Shown here: one piece after another, positions 17,213 to 26,164 of the stretch
Numbering within the stretch: position 1 is the stretch's first letter
How the letters are laid out: each line of letters opens with the position of its first letter
NCBI GenBank assembly: GCA_945869465.1
Contig: CAMBPB010000001.1
Location: forward strand, 113,657-177,656
DNA length: 64,000 nt
Direction: 5' to 3'
DNA from: Prosthecobacter debontii
GTDB taxonomy: Bacteria; Verrucomicrobiota; Verrucomicrobiia; Verrucomicrobiales; Akkermansiaceae
Made by a program: the position numbers and the translations under genes
Notes under the pieces: model-generated
Seen by the model: the letters and a program-made list of their open reading frames with translations, nothing else
Databases searched by the model: none
Told to the model about the DNA's origin: nothing

Positions 17213-19393
17213 ATGCTCGACCGGATTGTGAAAACCCTGCGCCTCCTTCCTATGGCCGGATTGGCGGGGTTGCTGGGGCTCTCGTTGGCGTTTCCCGCGG
17301 GTGGGCAGGCACCGCCGCCGGTACAGTCGGCGCAGTTCGATCCCTCCGATGTCTATTTCCAAGGCTATCTGGCGGCCCGAGCCGCTGAGGAATTGCAAAC
17401 GGGCGGTGATTTCATCGGTGCCTTGGAGAAACTCAAAAAAGCCACCGAGCTATTCGGAGCCGTGCGCAAGTATTATCCCGATTGGAAAACGGAAATGGTG
17501 ACAGGCCGAAGTATTAAAACCACCGAAGCCCTCGGCCAAGTCGGCCCGAAGGCCGAAGAGCAACTCCTGAAAAACCGCAACCAGGTGGCCGAACTGGAAG
17601 GCGGGGTGAAAAAATCCGGCCGCTTGATCGATCCGGCGGAGGGCGTGATTCCGCTGACGCCGGGAATTCTGGAGGTGGATCCGTTAGCGAAACGACGCCT
17701 GGCCGAGGCGCAGGCCGAGGTGAAACGCCTCCGCAATCTGGCCTCAAAAACCGACAAGGAGGCATCCCGGGACAGCTCGCGGCTGCGCGATGTCGAGCGG
17801 CAGCGCGACGCATTGCAAAGCCAGCTCCGGGCTGCGGAAACCAACGTCGAAGCCCTCCGCGCCCGTCTGGCCGCAGCTCCGGTGGAGAAGGAAATGAAGG
17901 CGCTTAACCAACGCATCGAGACGCTCGAACAGGAACGCGAGGCGATGGCCATGGCTCTCACCCAAAGCCGCGGCGCCCACACCGAGGCGATCGCCAAAAT
18001 CGCCACGCTGGAGGCGGACCTCAAGGTGATGCAGCAAAAACAAGCCGACCTTGACCGCGATCTCAAGGCCGAACGCAAAGTCGCCAACTCGGTGGTCGCC
18101 GGCCAACGGCGGCAGCTCGACGCGCTCGAAAAGGAAGTGGATAAGAAGAACTCCGAGCTCGCCAAAGCCAACCAGCGCATCAGCGGCTTGCTCAACGAGC
18201 TGACGGAAAGCCGCGATGCCTTCACCGAATTGCGCACCCAACGCGATTCGCTGCTCCAGGAGCGCGACCAAATGTCCGCCTTGCTCAAACTCAATGAAGC
18301 GGGCCGCATTCAGGACCTCATCGAACAAAACATGGCGCTCGCAAAAAACCTCCGCGAAGCCAATGAAAAGGTGGAGCGCCTCAACCGCGAAAGCAACGCC
18401 GACAAGGACTCGATCACCGACGCGCTGCGCGACCTCGCCATCGCAAAATCACAGATCAACCGGCTCCATCAGGACAAACGCGAGCAGGACAAACGACTCG
18501 CCGAATTGGAAGCCCGCCTGAAAAATGAGGAACAAGCGCTTGCCAAAGGCCAGGCGACCACCGATCCGGCGGAAGCGGAAGCCCTGCGGGAAATCATCAG
18601 AAACCAACTCCGCGTCCAGGAACGTCGCCGCCAGGCGCGCGATTTGTTAGTGGAGGCGGCCAAGGAACTGGGAAGCAAGGACGAGCGCCTCGCCAAGGCC
18701 GTCGAACTCTTCGATGCTCAGGAGATCGCGCTTTCGCCAGAGGAGCAGAAACTCATCGCCGGCAGCAAGGTGGATGGCGAGTTCGTCTCGCCCTTCGCCA
18801 GAGACCGGGTCACCGTCGGCAGGGCTACCGCGGAACTGAACCGCGACATCGCCGTGTTCGAACGCACCGCCGAGAAGTCGTTTGTCGCCGGCCGCCTGCT
18901 GCCGACCCGCGAGCTCTATCAGATGATCCTCGAGCAACACCCGAACCACACGCCCTCACTCTGCAAGCTCGGTGTCGTGCACCTGCGGCTCGGCGAGCCG
19001 ACCGAGGCGGTGGATACCTTCCGCCGCGCCGTGGAAATGGATGCGGACAATCCTTACGCCTACCGGATGTTAGGATACTCGCTGATGAAACTCGGCGACC
19101 TGCCCGCCGCCGAACAAGCGATGCGCCGCGCCGTGGATCTGGCGCCCAACGATGCGAAGTGCCACATGCTGCTCGCCACCGTGTGTTGCCGCCTCGGCCG
19201 CGCCAGCGAGGGGGAGTCCCATTTCAAGGCGGCGATCTCCGCCGATCCGGTGCCGAGCGAACCGTATTACAACCTCGCCCTGCTGTGTTCGCGCGATCGG
19301 CGCATCGAGGACGCGAAAAACTTCTATCAACAAGCCCTCGAGCGCGGCGCGGTGCCGGATCCCTCGCTTGAGGAAAGCCTCGCCAAGCCGTGA
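17213..19393 (+). CDS. Secreted coiled-coil protein with C-terminal TPR repeats
   Basis: A 726-residue protein with signal peptide (LLPMAGLAGLLGLSLAFPAG). The centre, roughly residues 170-470, is a continuous Glu/Lys/Gln-rich coiled coil. The C-terminal 170 residues contain at least four TPR units (for example LCKLGVVHLRLGEPTEAVDT, then AYRMLGYSLMKLGDLPAAEQ). It probably acts as a periplasmic or envelope scaffold; no enzymatic motif is visible. The downstream lipoprotein gene overlaps its stop by 4 bp, so the two are likely partners. Confidence 0.8.
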   Translation: MLDRIVKTLRLLPMAGLAGLLGLSLAFPAGGQAPPPVQSAQFDPSDVYFQGYLAARAAEELQTGGDFIGALEKLKKATELFGAVRKYYPDWKTEMVTGRSIKTTEALGQVGPKAEEQLLKNRNQVAELEGGVKKSGRLIDPAEGVIPLTPGILEVDPLAKRRLAEAQAEVKRLRNLASKTDKEASRDSSRLRDVERQRDALQSQLRAAETNVEALRARLAAAPVEKEMKALNQRIETLEQEREAMAMALTQSRGAHTEAIAKIATLEADLKVMQQKQADLDRDLKAERKVANSVVAGQRRQLDALEKEVDKKNSELAKANQRISGLLNELTESRDAFTELRTQRDSLLQERDQMSALLKLNEAGRIQDLIEQNMALAKNLREANEKVERLNRESNADKDSITDALRDLAIAKSQINRLHQDKREQDKRLAELEARLKNEEQALAKGQATTDPAEAEALREIIRNQLRVQERRRQARDLLVEAAKELGSKDERLAKAVELFDAQEIALSPEEQKLIAGSKVDGEFVSPFARDRVTVGRATAELNRDIAVFERTAEKSFVAGRLLPTRELYQMILEQHPNHTPSLCKLGVVHLRLGEPTEAVDTFRRAVEMDADNPYAYRMLGYSLMKLGDLPAAEQAMRRAVDLAPNDAKCHMLLATVCCRLGRASEGESHFKAAISADPVPSEPYYNLALLCSRDRRIEDAKNFYQQALERGAVPDPSLEESLAKP

Positions 19394-19977
19394 AATTTCT
19401 CCGCTCAATGGGATGGCTGCTGTTGCTGCCGGTTTCCTGCGCCTCGGATTCCGGCGCCGGAAAGCCCGCCGCGTCCGCGACCCCTGCCTACCAACCGATG
19501 AGCCAGCGGCTTGAGCAAAAAAACGGCTACACCCAGGATACCAAGGGCAACTGGGTCCCGCAGAACGACAAGCGCAGCTCGTTCGAGTCCCAAGGCAAGT
19601 CCCCCTACTTCGACGCAACCTATGGAAAGACGGCCTACAGAATCGAGCCTTACGCGAAAAAATCCTGGTGGGGCAACAAGGACTACGGCCGCAAGCCATA
19701 CGCGGGAAACACCGCTGGCAGTCGCTTCCAGAAGACCTCGGATAGCGAGGGGCGGGCAGCGCGTGAAACCGGCAGCGCCGCGGCCATCCCGGGCTCCTAT
19801 CAGAAGGACACCTTCGCCACCGGTTCCGCCCGCGAGGCCCGCGTCCACGGCGTCACCCAACCCACCGACGCGGAAACCGATGCTCGCCGCAAGGTGTATG
19901 CAGCGCCGGAAATCATCGATTGGAGGGAGCAGCGCTCGCTCAGCTTGGAGCAATCGAAGGGGATTTTGGGTCGTTGA
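19390..19977 (+). CDS. Hypothetical lipoprotein
   Basis: GTG 19390 overlaps the stop of the TPR gene (GTGA), so translation is coupled. The N-terminus has a lipoprotein signal ending LLPVSC, with the cysteine at about residue 18. The rest of the 195 residues is polar, rich in Lys, Tyr and Gly, with no domain I recognise. A role with the upstream scaffold protein is inferred from coupling only. Its 3' end overlaps the convergent gene by 38 bp. Confidence 0.7.
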   Translation: MKFLRSMGWLLLLPVSCASDSGAGKPAASATPAYQPMSQRLEQKNGYTQDTKGNWVPQNDKRSSFESQGKSPYFDATYGKTAYRIEPYAKKSWWGNKDYGRKPYAGNTAGSRFQKTSDSEGRAARETGSAAAIPGSYQKDTFATGSAREARVHGVTQPTDAETDARRKVYAAPEIIDWREQRSLSLEQSKGILGR

Positions 19978-20650
19978 CCGGAGCCACGCTGGCAACCGCC
20001 TGCGCGAGCGACTCCAACAGCAGTTTCTTCAGGGTTTCCCAGCGCCACGGCCGGCCTTCCAGAAAGAACGTCTGCGACACCGAGAGCCGGATCCGGGCAT
20101 ACTGATCCGCCGGAAAATCCCGCGACAACGCAGCACCCAGCGCGCTGCTTTCCGCATTCCACACATGGCGCACATCCAGATCGTCCGCTTTCAGATGCGC
20201 ATACCAGGCCAACGCGAGTTTCTCCGCAAGCACCCCGCCTTCCGGCGTTTCCAAGGTCAGGCGCCCGTCAGTCTCCGCATCGGTATGGACCATCACATGC
20301 AGCACTCCCGCATGCCGCCGCAAGTCCTCGGCGATCCGCTGTTCCAGCAAAAGCCGATAGGACCGCTGGTGGCGTTCCGCAATCCGGATCCGGGTGGCCT
20401 CGGGCAGTTTCAATGAAAACCGGCTCCAGCATTGTTCTCCCTCCTTTTCGATATCGATCAGCAAACGCGTCACGTCGCCATGCACCAGCGGAGTCCGGAA
20501 TTTCATCGAGAAGGCCTGCGCCAGATTCAGCGATCCGGGTTCCCAGCCCTCGGCGGATGCCACAATGTCTTCCGAATCGTGAAAAATCTCCCGATACGCC
20601 TCCGGCACCGCGCAGGTCGCGTTCTCACAACTGAAAAGAAAGGCTGTCAT
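19940..20650 (-). CDS. N-formylglutamate amidohydrolase-like protein
   Basis: The start MTAFLFSCENATCAVPEAYR matches the metal-site region of the N-formylglutamate amidohydrolase (FGase) family, and TPLVHGDVTRLLIDIE is the second conserved block. Later segments (HVMVHTDAETDG) fit less well but are plausible. ATG 20650 is chosen; a few codons upstream are open but unsupported. 236 residues. No histidine-degradation genes lie nearby, so the true substrate may differ from N-formylglutamate. Confidence 0.75.
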   Translation of the reverse strand: MTAFLFSCENATCAVPEAYREIFHDSEDIVASAEGWEPGSLNLAQAFSMKFRTPLVHGDVTRLLIDIEKEGEQCWSRFSLKLPEATRIRIAERHQRSYRLLLEQRIAEDLRRHAGVLHVMVHTDAETDGRLTLETPEGGVLAEKLALAWYAHLKADDLDVRHVWNAESSALGAALSRDFPADQYARIRLSVSQTFFLEGRPWRWETLKKLLLESLAQAVASVAPVNDPKSPSIAPS

Positions 20651-21072
20651 GCGTGTGGACTTCCGCCAAGCGCTCAAACCTGCCCCAAGTCCCGCTCACT
20701 TGCAATCCCGCATCGATGACGAAAGCACTCGCCGATCTGGGTTGCTAGGAATTTGCTTTCTGCTGGAGGCCCCTGAAAAAGCCATTGAGTCGGACTGGAG
20801 GGCTGGGAAAGCGCGAGTCGCCAGGCGGCTGGCCATGGGGCATCCCGGTTCGGTGAGCCTCAGGATGAGCGGCTCTTGCCGGAAATCCGGGGAACTGCCA
20901 TCCACCATCTGTGCGCTTGGCAAAAGCACTCGATGAAACATCAAAGGATATTCAAATGTGAACGCGCGAGACCTGACCCCGTTTACTGCTTTCATGGCGG
21001 CCGGGGAGTGGCTGTCGTATTGTGGCGGGAGAAAGGGTTGGATCGAAGGAAAATGGTGGGTATGATGTGCCC
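20651..21072. other. Gene-free stretch with a REP-like repeat
   Basis: About 420 bp without a gene I can support. It contains repeat copy A (20917-20976). The frames that stay open here lack a consistent start, domain or codon pattern. It may hold eroded transposon DNA. Confidence 0.5.
20917..20976 (+). repeat. REP-like repeat copy A
   Basis: 60 bp starting TTGGCAAAAGCACTCGATG and ending with GTGAACGCGCGAGACCTGA. It is repeated at 21745-21804 with only two differences, and the last part is present inverted at 21628-21650. Confidence 0.9.
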
Positions 21073-21288
21073 ATGACGGTTGCGATCAGTGCCATTTACG
21101 AGGGTGGGAAACTCCGGCCGCTTGAGCCATTGGAGTTGGCCGAAAACTCGGTGGTGCAAATCTCACTGGAGACCGGGCAGGAGGGCGACGCCGAGCGCCA
21201 AGAGTGGCTTGATCAGGGCAGACGGTCGCTGATGGGGGCCTGGGACAACGAGGCTGATGAGGTTTACAATGTTCTGCTCACGCGATGA
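21073..21288 (+). CDS. DUF104-like antitoxin
   Basis: A 71-residue protein. The N-terminus ISAIYEGGKLRPLEPLELAE is the AF2212/DUF104 antitoxin motif (a short beta-hairpin with KLRPLEPL). The C-terminal half (EWLDQGRRSLMGAWDNEADE) would wrap the toxin. It overlaps the next gene by 20 bp, as is usual for toxin-antitoxin pairs. ATG 21073 is chosen because the motif starts there. Confidence 0.78.
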   Translation: MTVAISAIYEGGKLRPLEPLELAENSVVQISLETGQEGDAERQEWLDQGRRSLMGAWDNEADEVYNVLLTR

Positions 21289-21586
21289 TGTGGTGCTGCT
21301 GCCGATCCCGTTTACGGATTTGAGCAGTTCCAAGGTGAGGCCTGCGATTGTGGTGGGTCACGGCACTTGGCCGGGTGATTTGCTCGTGGTGCCGGTGACT
21401 TCGCAATGGCAAAACGCTGATTTGATCATTGGCCAGTGGGCGGAGGCAGGTCTGAATGTTCCCAGCGGTATCAAGGGACAAATCTGCACTGTGGAGGTGC
21501 GCCTGGTGCGGAAGGTGGTCGGTAAAATCACCGCACCCGATCGGGCTGCCCTGGATGCCTTGCTGCGGAAGTGGCTTGAATTGTGA
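21269..21586 (+). CDS. MazF/PemK-type toxin
   Basis: An endoribonuclease toxin of about 105 residues. DVVLLPIPFTDLSSSKVRPA is the MazF beta-barrel start with the conserved KxRPAIV motif. LLVVPVTSQ and IKGQICTVEVRLVRK (strand with the catalytic-region Thr/Arg) also fit. I chose ATG 21269 (MFCSRDDVV); ATG 21257 is possible. It is coupled to the upstream DUF104-type antitoxin. The cassette lies between repeats A and B. Confidence 0.83.
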   Translation: MFCSRDDVVLLPIPFTDLSSSKVRPAIVVGHGTWPGDLLVVPVTSQWQNADLIIGQWAEAGLNVPSGIKGQICTVEVRLVRKVVGKITAPDRAALDALLRKWLEL

Positions 21587-21627
21587 GACCGCCTGAATCT
21601 TGCGTGTAAATGGGGCCCTAAATGGGA

Positions 21628-21650
21628 TCAGGCCTCGCGCGTTCACATTT
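21628..21650 (-). repeat. REP-like repeat, inverted partial copy C
   Basis: 23 bp (TCAGGCCTCGCGCGTTCACA onwards) that is the reverse complement of the last part of repeat copies A and B. Confidence 0.85.
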
Positions 21651-21744
21651 GGCTGGCTGGCCAGCGCGTTTTTGGGCCGTTGTCGGCATGATCGCAACCG
21701 ATCCGTTTCCAGTGTGACAGAGGGACGGGCCATTTATTATGCGA

Positions 21745-21804
21745 TTGGCAAAAGCACTCGATGAAACATCAAAGGATATTCGAATGTGAACGCGCGAGGC
21801 CTGA
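21745..21804 (+). repeat. REP-like repeat copy B
   Basis: Same 60-bp unit as 20917-20976, 58 of 60 bases identical. It directly precedes the AbrB/PIN pair. Confidence 0.9.
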
Positions 21805-21864
21805 GGCCCCATTCACTGACCCCATTCACTTGACAAGCGCATTGCCGCATTGCAGCATTGCTGC

Positions 21865-22107
21865 ATGACAAGCATTCCCGTATCCAAACGAGGCACGATC
21901 ACCCTGCCGCCGGACATGCGTCGGAAGCTGGGTCTGGACGCCGCCGAGCACCCGATGATGCTGGTGGAACTAAGGGACGGTGGGATTTTCCTGCAACCGG
22001 CAGAGGCACTGCCCGTGCGCGAGATTCCCGAGGAAACCTTGCGCGGCTGGATCGCGGAAGATGAAAAGGACACCGAGAATTTTTGGAGAAAGGCCGGCAA
22101 GGCGTGA
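21865..22107 (+). CDS. AbrB/MazE-type antitoxin
   Basis: An 80-residue swapped-hairpin DNA-binding protein. SKRGTITLPPDMRRKLGLDA is the AbrB/SpoVT signature, and it continues with a Glu-rich C-terminus that would bind the toxin. ATG 21865 (MTSIPVSKRG) is chosen over an upstream start at 21850. Its stop overlaps the start of the PIN gene (GTGA), so the two are coupled. Likely represses its own operon, as this family does. Confidence 0.85.
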   Translation: MTSIPVSKRGTITLPPDMRRKLGLDAAEHPMMLVELRDGGIFLQPAEALPVREIPEETLRGWIAEDEKDTENFWRKAGKA

Positions 22108-22514
22108 AGATTTTCCTGGGTAGCAGCGTGCTGCTTTCCGCCTGCGGATCGGGGAAATCGCTGTCCCGGCTGATCACGGAACTGGCCCCCGACCGGGGCT
22201 GGCGCTTGATTTCGGCCAGCTACTGCCGCGCGGAAACGAGTAAGAACATCGGAAAAATCGGCGCGGAAGCGGCCCTGAGATGGCAGGGCATGCAGGCCAA
22301 GGTCGAGTGGGTTCCCAATGCTCTTACCAGCAAGAAGCCGCTGCTGTTGACCGCCTCCAAAGACAAGCCGGTGCTGATTTCCGCGCTGGCGGCCAAGTGC
22401 GAGGTGCTGCTGACCTTGGACAAAGGTGATTTCGGAATCATGCTGGGAACGACGGTTTATGGGATGCGAGTGAGCACGCCACGCGATTTTTTGATCGGCG
22501 AGGGGTTCGGCTGA
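22104..22514 (+). CDS. PIN-domain toxin-like protein lacking the first catalytic Asp
   Basis: A 136-residue PIN-domain protein (VapC-like ribonuclease fold). KDKPVLISALAAKCEVLLTL and the following DKGDFGI contain the later acidic residues of the PIN active site. At the start the normal Asp of the 'FLDSSVLLSA' motif is replaced: here it reads FLGSSVLLSA, codon GGT for the usual GAT or GAC. One transition would explain it. The nuclease may be inactive. Start GTG 22104. Confidence 0.8.
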   Translation: MKIFLGSSVLLSACGSGKSLSRLITELAPDRGWRLISASYCRAETSKNIGKIGAEAALRWQGMQAKVEWVPNALTSKKPLLLTASKDKPVLISALAAKCEVLLTLDKGDFGIMLGTTVYGMRVSTPRDFLIGEGFG

Positions 22515-22540
22515 GGCGGCGGTTTGGAGCAAACGAACCG

Positions 22541-22586
22541 CGAATGGACGCGAATGGACGCGAATGGACGCGAATGGACGCGAATG
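22541..22586 (+). repeat. Decamer tandem repeat
   Basis: Unit CGAATGGACG repeated four times (22541-22580) with a partial fifth. It lies in non-coding DNA after the PIN gene. Confidence 0.95.
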
Positions 22587-22605
22587 ATTGGGATGATCGC
22601 TGTTT

Positions 22606-22815
22606 TCATGGTTGGAACACCTCCACGCGGTAGAATTTTCCAGAAGCGGTGACGGCGGGATCGGCGTGTTCCACTTCGCTCCCTGCGCCGGTGACGCGTG
22701 AATTGGGAAGCTCGACCCAGGTGGATAGATCAGAGGTGCAGACCCCGCTTCTCGGGATATCGTCTTGCGCCCGTTGGGTTGCAGAATCCGGTGCTTTTTT
22801 ATGCGCCGTTGGCAA
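22606..22815 (-). pseudogene. C-terminal remnant of a secreted protein
   Basis: The minus-strand frame ends with DLSTWVELPNSRVTGAGSEV and KFYRVEVFQP before a stop. This wording is the usual C-terminal end of large extracellular proteins in Verrucomicrobia (a 'tWxev...FyRV' tail). The upstream part of any such protein is absent, so only the last 45 or so codons remain. The rest of 22816-22980 holds nothing I can recognise. Confidence 0.45.
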
Positions 22816-22980
22816 TAAAGTCCGCCAGGATCCGCGGAGTAGGAAAAACCATTCGCTCGTGTTTGATGATCCGATCCGGTGGAAATGACGGATTGATTGT
22901 GGCGGCGTGATCGCTCAGACTGCATCGTCTCCCGGAATTTCTCCCATCCAGTTCCCATTGAACCCACCACTTGATCCACC

Positions 22981-25900
22981 ATGAAATCCTGCATGTTTCG
23001 TTCGTTCTGTCATTGGCAACGGCATTTCCTCTTTCTCCTTGCCACCGCGCTGTTGGGCCTGGGCACCTCGGTTTCGGCCAAACCGGCAGGGCGGCAGATC
23101 CTCAATCTGGAGCTTTCCTCCGACCAGCGGACGGCCAAAGTGACGGTTCCCGAGGGGGTGGAAAACGTGACTCTGCAGGCGTTCCACCGTGACGGCGGCT
23201 GGCGGAAGGTGCTCTCGAAAACCGCGACTCCCGGGGTGATGAGGTTCAACCTTCCCCTGAACGGCAGGGGCGCGCGGTGGCGGGCGATCGGCCGGGCGGC
23301 AGGGGGATGGGACAAGTTTCCGGGAAATTTTTTCAAGGGAGAAAACACTTTTGGCCCGATCAAGTCAGGGACGCAAAATGGAAATGCGTTGTATTCGCGG
23401 AGGTTGGATCAACCCGCCATGATGGTGGCGGATACCGCCACGGGTGAGTCCGCCGCCGTCGTGCCGGTGGAAGCGGATATTTGGAAGATCGATGGCGACA
23501 CCGTTTATTTCTTCAATCAATTGCGCGGCTTGCAGGTGCTCAACTTGAAGGACCCCGCGGATCCGCGGCTCAGCGCATCGCTCCGGCTTCCGGCGGTGGG
23601 GCAGGATCTCTATGTGTTGCCAGGTGCCCAAGGCGAGCGCACGGTGGTTCTCCTGACCGAAGGTTGGTCGTCCGAAGGCGGCGAGTGGACACGCATCAAC
23701 CTGGTGAAGGTAAGCAATGGAAAGGCTGAAATCACCCACACTCAGGACGTGGCCGGCAGCCTGGCCGATAGCCGGCTGGCGGGCAGCCGCCTGATCCTCG
23801 CCACCACCGAGTGGGACTATGACGGCGGGATTTCATCGGATGGTTGGAATGTGAAAAGCCACCTGTCCGAGTGGTTGCTGGCTCCGGATCAAGCGCCGAC
23901 AGCCGCCGGGGAAACGCTCATTGAAGGATACAGCCCGCTGATCGCCTCCGGGGCCGATTGGCTGGCGGTCGCGGTTCATCCAAAAAACCAATGGGGTGTC
24001 TCGGATGTTTCGGTTTTCGCGATTCGCCCGAATGGGTTGGTGCGCATGAGTCCGCCGATCCGCACGGAAGGCTCGGTGGAGGGCAAATTTGGCATGCAGT
24101 GGAAGGATAATGTCCTAACCACGATCTCGGAAAGCAACACGAGTGATTCGCGCTGGATTCCCACCACCATCCTAGAAACCTTCCACGTCTGGGCTCCTGG
24201 CGTCATTCATCCGGCGGTGGTGGAGGGCCGCCTAGGAAGCCTCGAACTGGCGAAGGGCGAACGGTTGTTTGCGACCCGTTTCGCCGGCGACAAGGCTTAC
24301 GTCGTGACTTTCCTGCAAACCGACCCGCTGTGGGTGGTGGATCTCTCAGACCCGTATCATCCGGTGGTTGCCGGCCATCTTGAAGTGCCGGGCTGGTCCA
24401 CGCATCTGGAGCCGATCGGCGATCTGCTGTTCTCGATCGGTTGGGAGTCCGGCACGGTGGCGGCCTCGCTGTTTGACGTGGCGGATCCGGCGGCCCCCCA
24501 ATTGCTCAGCCGCTTGAATCTTGGGGAGGGCGGATCGTTCAGCGAAGCCACGTGGGATGAACAAGCGCTGAAAGTGTTGCCCGAAGCGGGATTGGCGCTG
24601 ATTCCGCTGACCACGTATGACTCCTCAGGGTCGAGCTCGGTGGTGCAACTGCTGGATATCGATCTCAATGCCCGCGAGTTGCGCTTGCGCGGCGAAATCG
24701 CCCATGCCTTCGACGCCCGCCGCTCGGACCTCATCGGCGATGCCGTGGTGTCCATTTCGCAACGGGTGCTGGTGACGGCCGACATTGAGGATCGCGACGA
24801 GCCGGCGATCTTGGCTGAGGTTTCCCTGGCTTGGCCCGTGGACCGGGTGCTCGCAGCGGGCCGTCATTTGTTCCAAATCGAAGACGGCAGCTGGTATGGC
24901 GGCGGGCGGGCGACCGTCCGGGTTTCTCCGGCAAAATCACCCGAGGAAATTCTCTCGGAAACCGACCTCGGCGAGGGAACCGTGAAGGCGGCGGATTATC
25001 GCGATGGGAAACTCTTCGTTCTTCGCGAAACCGGCTCGACCTCATGGTTGTATTATCGCAGCCCGATCATGGACAGTGGCGGGAAAAACCAATTGATTCT
25101 GGATATTTACGACGCTTCGGCGGCTCCCGAACTGGCATTGCTGGGGTCCTGTGCGCTCGATCTCGAGTCCGGCGGGCAGCTTGCCGTGGATCGCATGCTG
25201 TGGCCCCGCCCCAACCGCCCCGCAGTGGTATTGGATACCCGCTATTCCTATTGGTACGGGTGGTATGGTCCGCTCAGGATAGCGGTCGAGCCCGCGGTGA
25301 GTCTCGCGGAAACCGGCCTTCCAACGCTGGCAAAATCGTCGATGATGATGCCTTACCGTCCGTATTGGGTTGCGCAGAAAGCCCCGCGCCTGGTGGTTTT
25401 CGATACGGCGGTTCCCGCAAGCCCGGTGGCGGGAGAACCCATGGACTTGGGACCCGAAGGAATGACCTCCACTGGAGTCAGCGAGGCTTCCGACGGGCTG
25501 CTGGTGCTGGGAACTTCCCAATGGAACAAGGTGTCTGATGACACTTGGCTCGAGTCCGGTCTGGCGTTCCAGTCGGCATGCGTGGTTGAGGTGGAAACCT
25601 CGGGGGGCCCGGTTCTGCGACCCTTGATTGACCTGCCCGGCAAGCTTTTCGCCATCACCGAGCTCGATGCCAACGGGTTCCTGGCGTTTACCCGCACCTA
25701 CGGGGACGACGCAACCACGCTGCAAGCAAGCGCAAGCGATGGTCGCGACGCGTTCCTGATCGCCAGCCTCGATGCTGCGGCGCATGTCGTCGCCACCGCC
25801 GGTGGACGGCGCGTGTTCGTGGCCAACGCAGACGGAGTCGAGCGCCATCGGCTCAACGAGCAAGGGGACTTCGTCGCCGAGCCCGCCCTTGAAATCGGCT

Positions 25901-26106
25901 GGACGCCTTATTCCCTGCGGTGGATGCAAGGCACGCTGACTGGAACGCGATCCTTTTCGCTGTTCGCGGCCGATGGAGCGGGCGACACCGTGAGCGAATG
26001 GAATTTTCCGACCTGGTACCTGAACTTGGAGCGGGTGGCGCAAGCGCCGGACGGTGATTTGCTGGTTCCCTTCGGCGAGTATGGGACCGAACGCTTGGAC
26101 CGTTAA
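22981..26106 (+). CDS. Large secreted beta-propeller protein
   Basis: A 1041-residue protein with a signal peptide (HFLFLLATALLGLGTSVSA). The main part is built of repeated blades: TVYFFNQLRGLQVLNLKDPA, then PLWVVDLSDPYHPVVAGHLE and similar, which is the pattern of secreted beta-propeller proteins (Beta_propel-like). The C-terminal 150 residues are rich in Gly and aromatic residues. No enzyme motif is visible; it probably binds a ligand or envelope partner outside the cell. It overlaps nothing; gmk follows after 58 bp. Confidence 0.75.
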   Translation: MKSCMFRSFCHWQRHFLFLLATALLGLGTSVSAKPAGRQILNLELSSDQRTAKVTVPEGVENVTLQAFHRDGGWRKVLSKTATPGVMRFNLPLNGRGARWRAIGRAAGGWDKFPGNFFKGENTFGPIKSGTQNGNALYSRRLDQPAMMVADTATGESAAVVPVEADIWKIDGDTVYFFNQLRGLQVLNLKDPADPRLSASLRLPAVGQDLYVLPGAQGERTVVLLTEGWSSEGGEWTRINLVKVSNGKAEITHTQDVAGSLADSRLAGSRLILATTEWDYDGGISSDGWNVKSHLSEWLLAPDQAPTAAGETLIEGYSPLIASGADWLAVAVHPKNQWGVSDVSVFAIRPNGLVRMSPPIRTEGSVEGKFGMQWKDNVLTTISESNTSDSRWIPTTILETFHVWAPGVIHPAVVEGRLGSLELAKGERLFATRFAGDKAYVVTFLQTDPLWVVDLSDPYHPVVAGHLEVPGWSTHLEPIGDLLFSIGWESGTVAASLFDVADPAAPQLLSRLNLGEGGSFSEATWDEQALKVLPEAGLALIPLTTYDSSGSSSVVQLLDIDLNARELRLRGEIAHAFDARRSDLIGDAVVSISQRVLVTADIEDRDEPAILAEVSLAWPVDRVLAAGRHLFQIEDGSWYGGGRATVRVSPAKSPEEILSETDLGEGTVKAADYRDGKLFVLRETGSTSWLYYRSPIMDSGGKNQLILDIYDASAAPELALLGSCALDLESGGQLAVDRMLWPRPNRPAVVLDTRYSYWYGWYGPLRIAVEPAVSLAETGLPTLAKSSMMMPYRPYWVAQKAPRLVVFDTAVPASPVAGEPMDLGPEGMTSTGVSEASDGLLVLGTSQWNKVSDDTWLESGLAFQSACVVEVETSGGPVLRPLIDLPGKLFAITELDANGFLAFTRTYGDDATTLQASASDGRDAFLIASLDAAAHVVATAGGRRVFVANADGVERHRLNEQGDFVAEPALEIGWTPYSLRWMQGTLTGTRSFSLFAADGAGDTVSEWNFPTWYLNLERVAQAPDGDLLVPFGEYGTERLDR

Positions 26107-26164
26107 TCCGCCCGGAACGCACTTCTCTATTTGCCTCCGGGGCGGGTCTCTCCATGATCCGCAC

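Noticed and set aside
20651..20995. Possible transposase remnant before the first TA pair.
   Set aside because: Several frames are partly open but none matches a transposase motif clearly.
21813..22994. 393-residue minus-strand frame over the AbrB/PIN genes.
   Set aside because: It runs through the decamer array and antisense to two genes with clear families; composition is that of a shadow frame.
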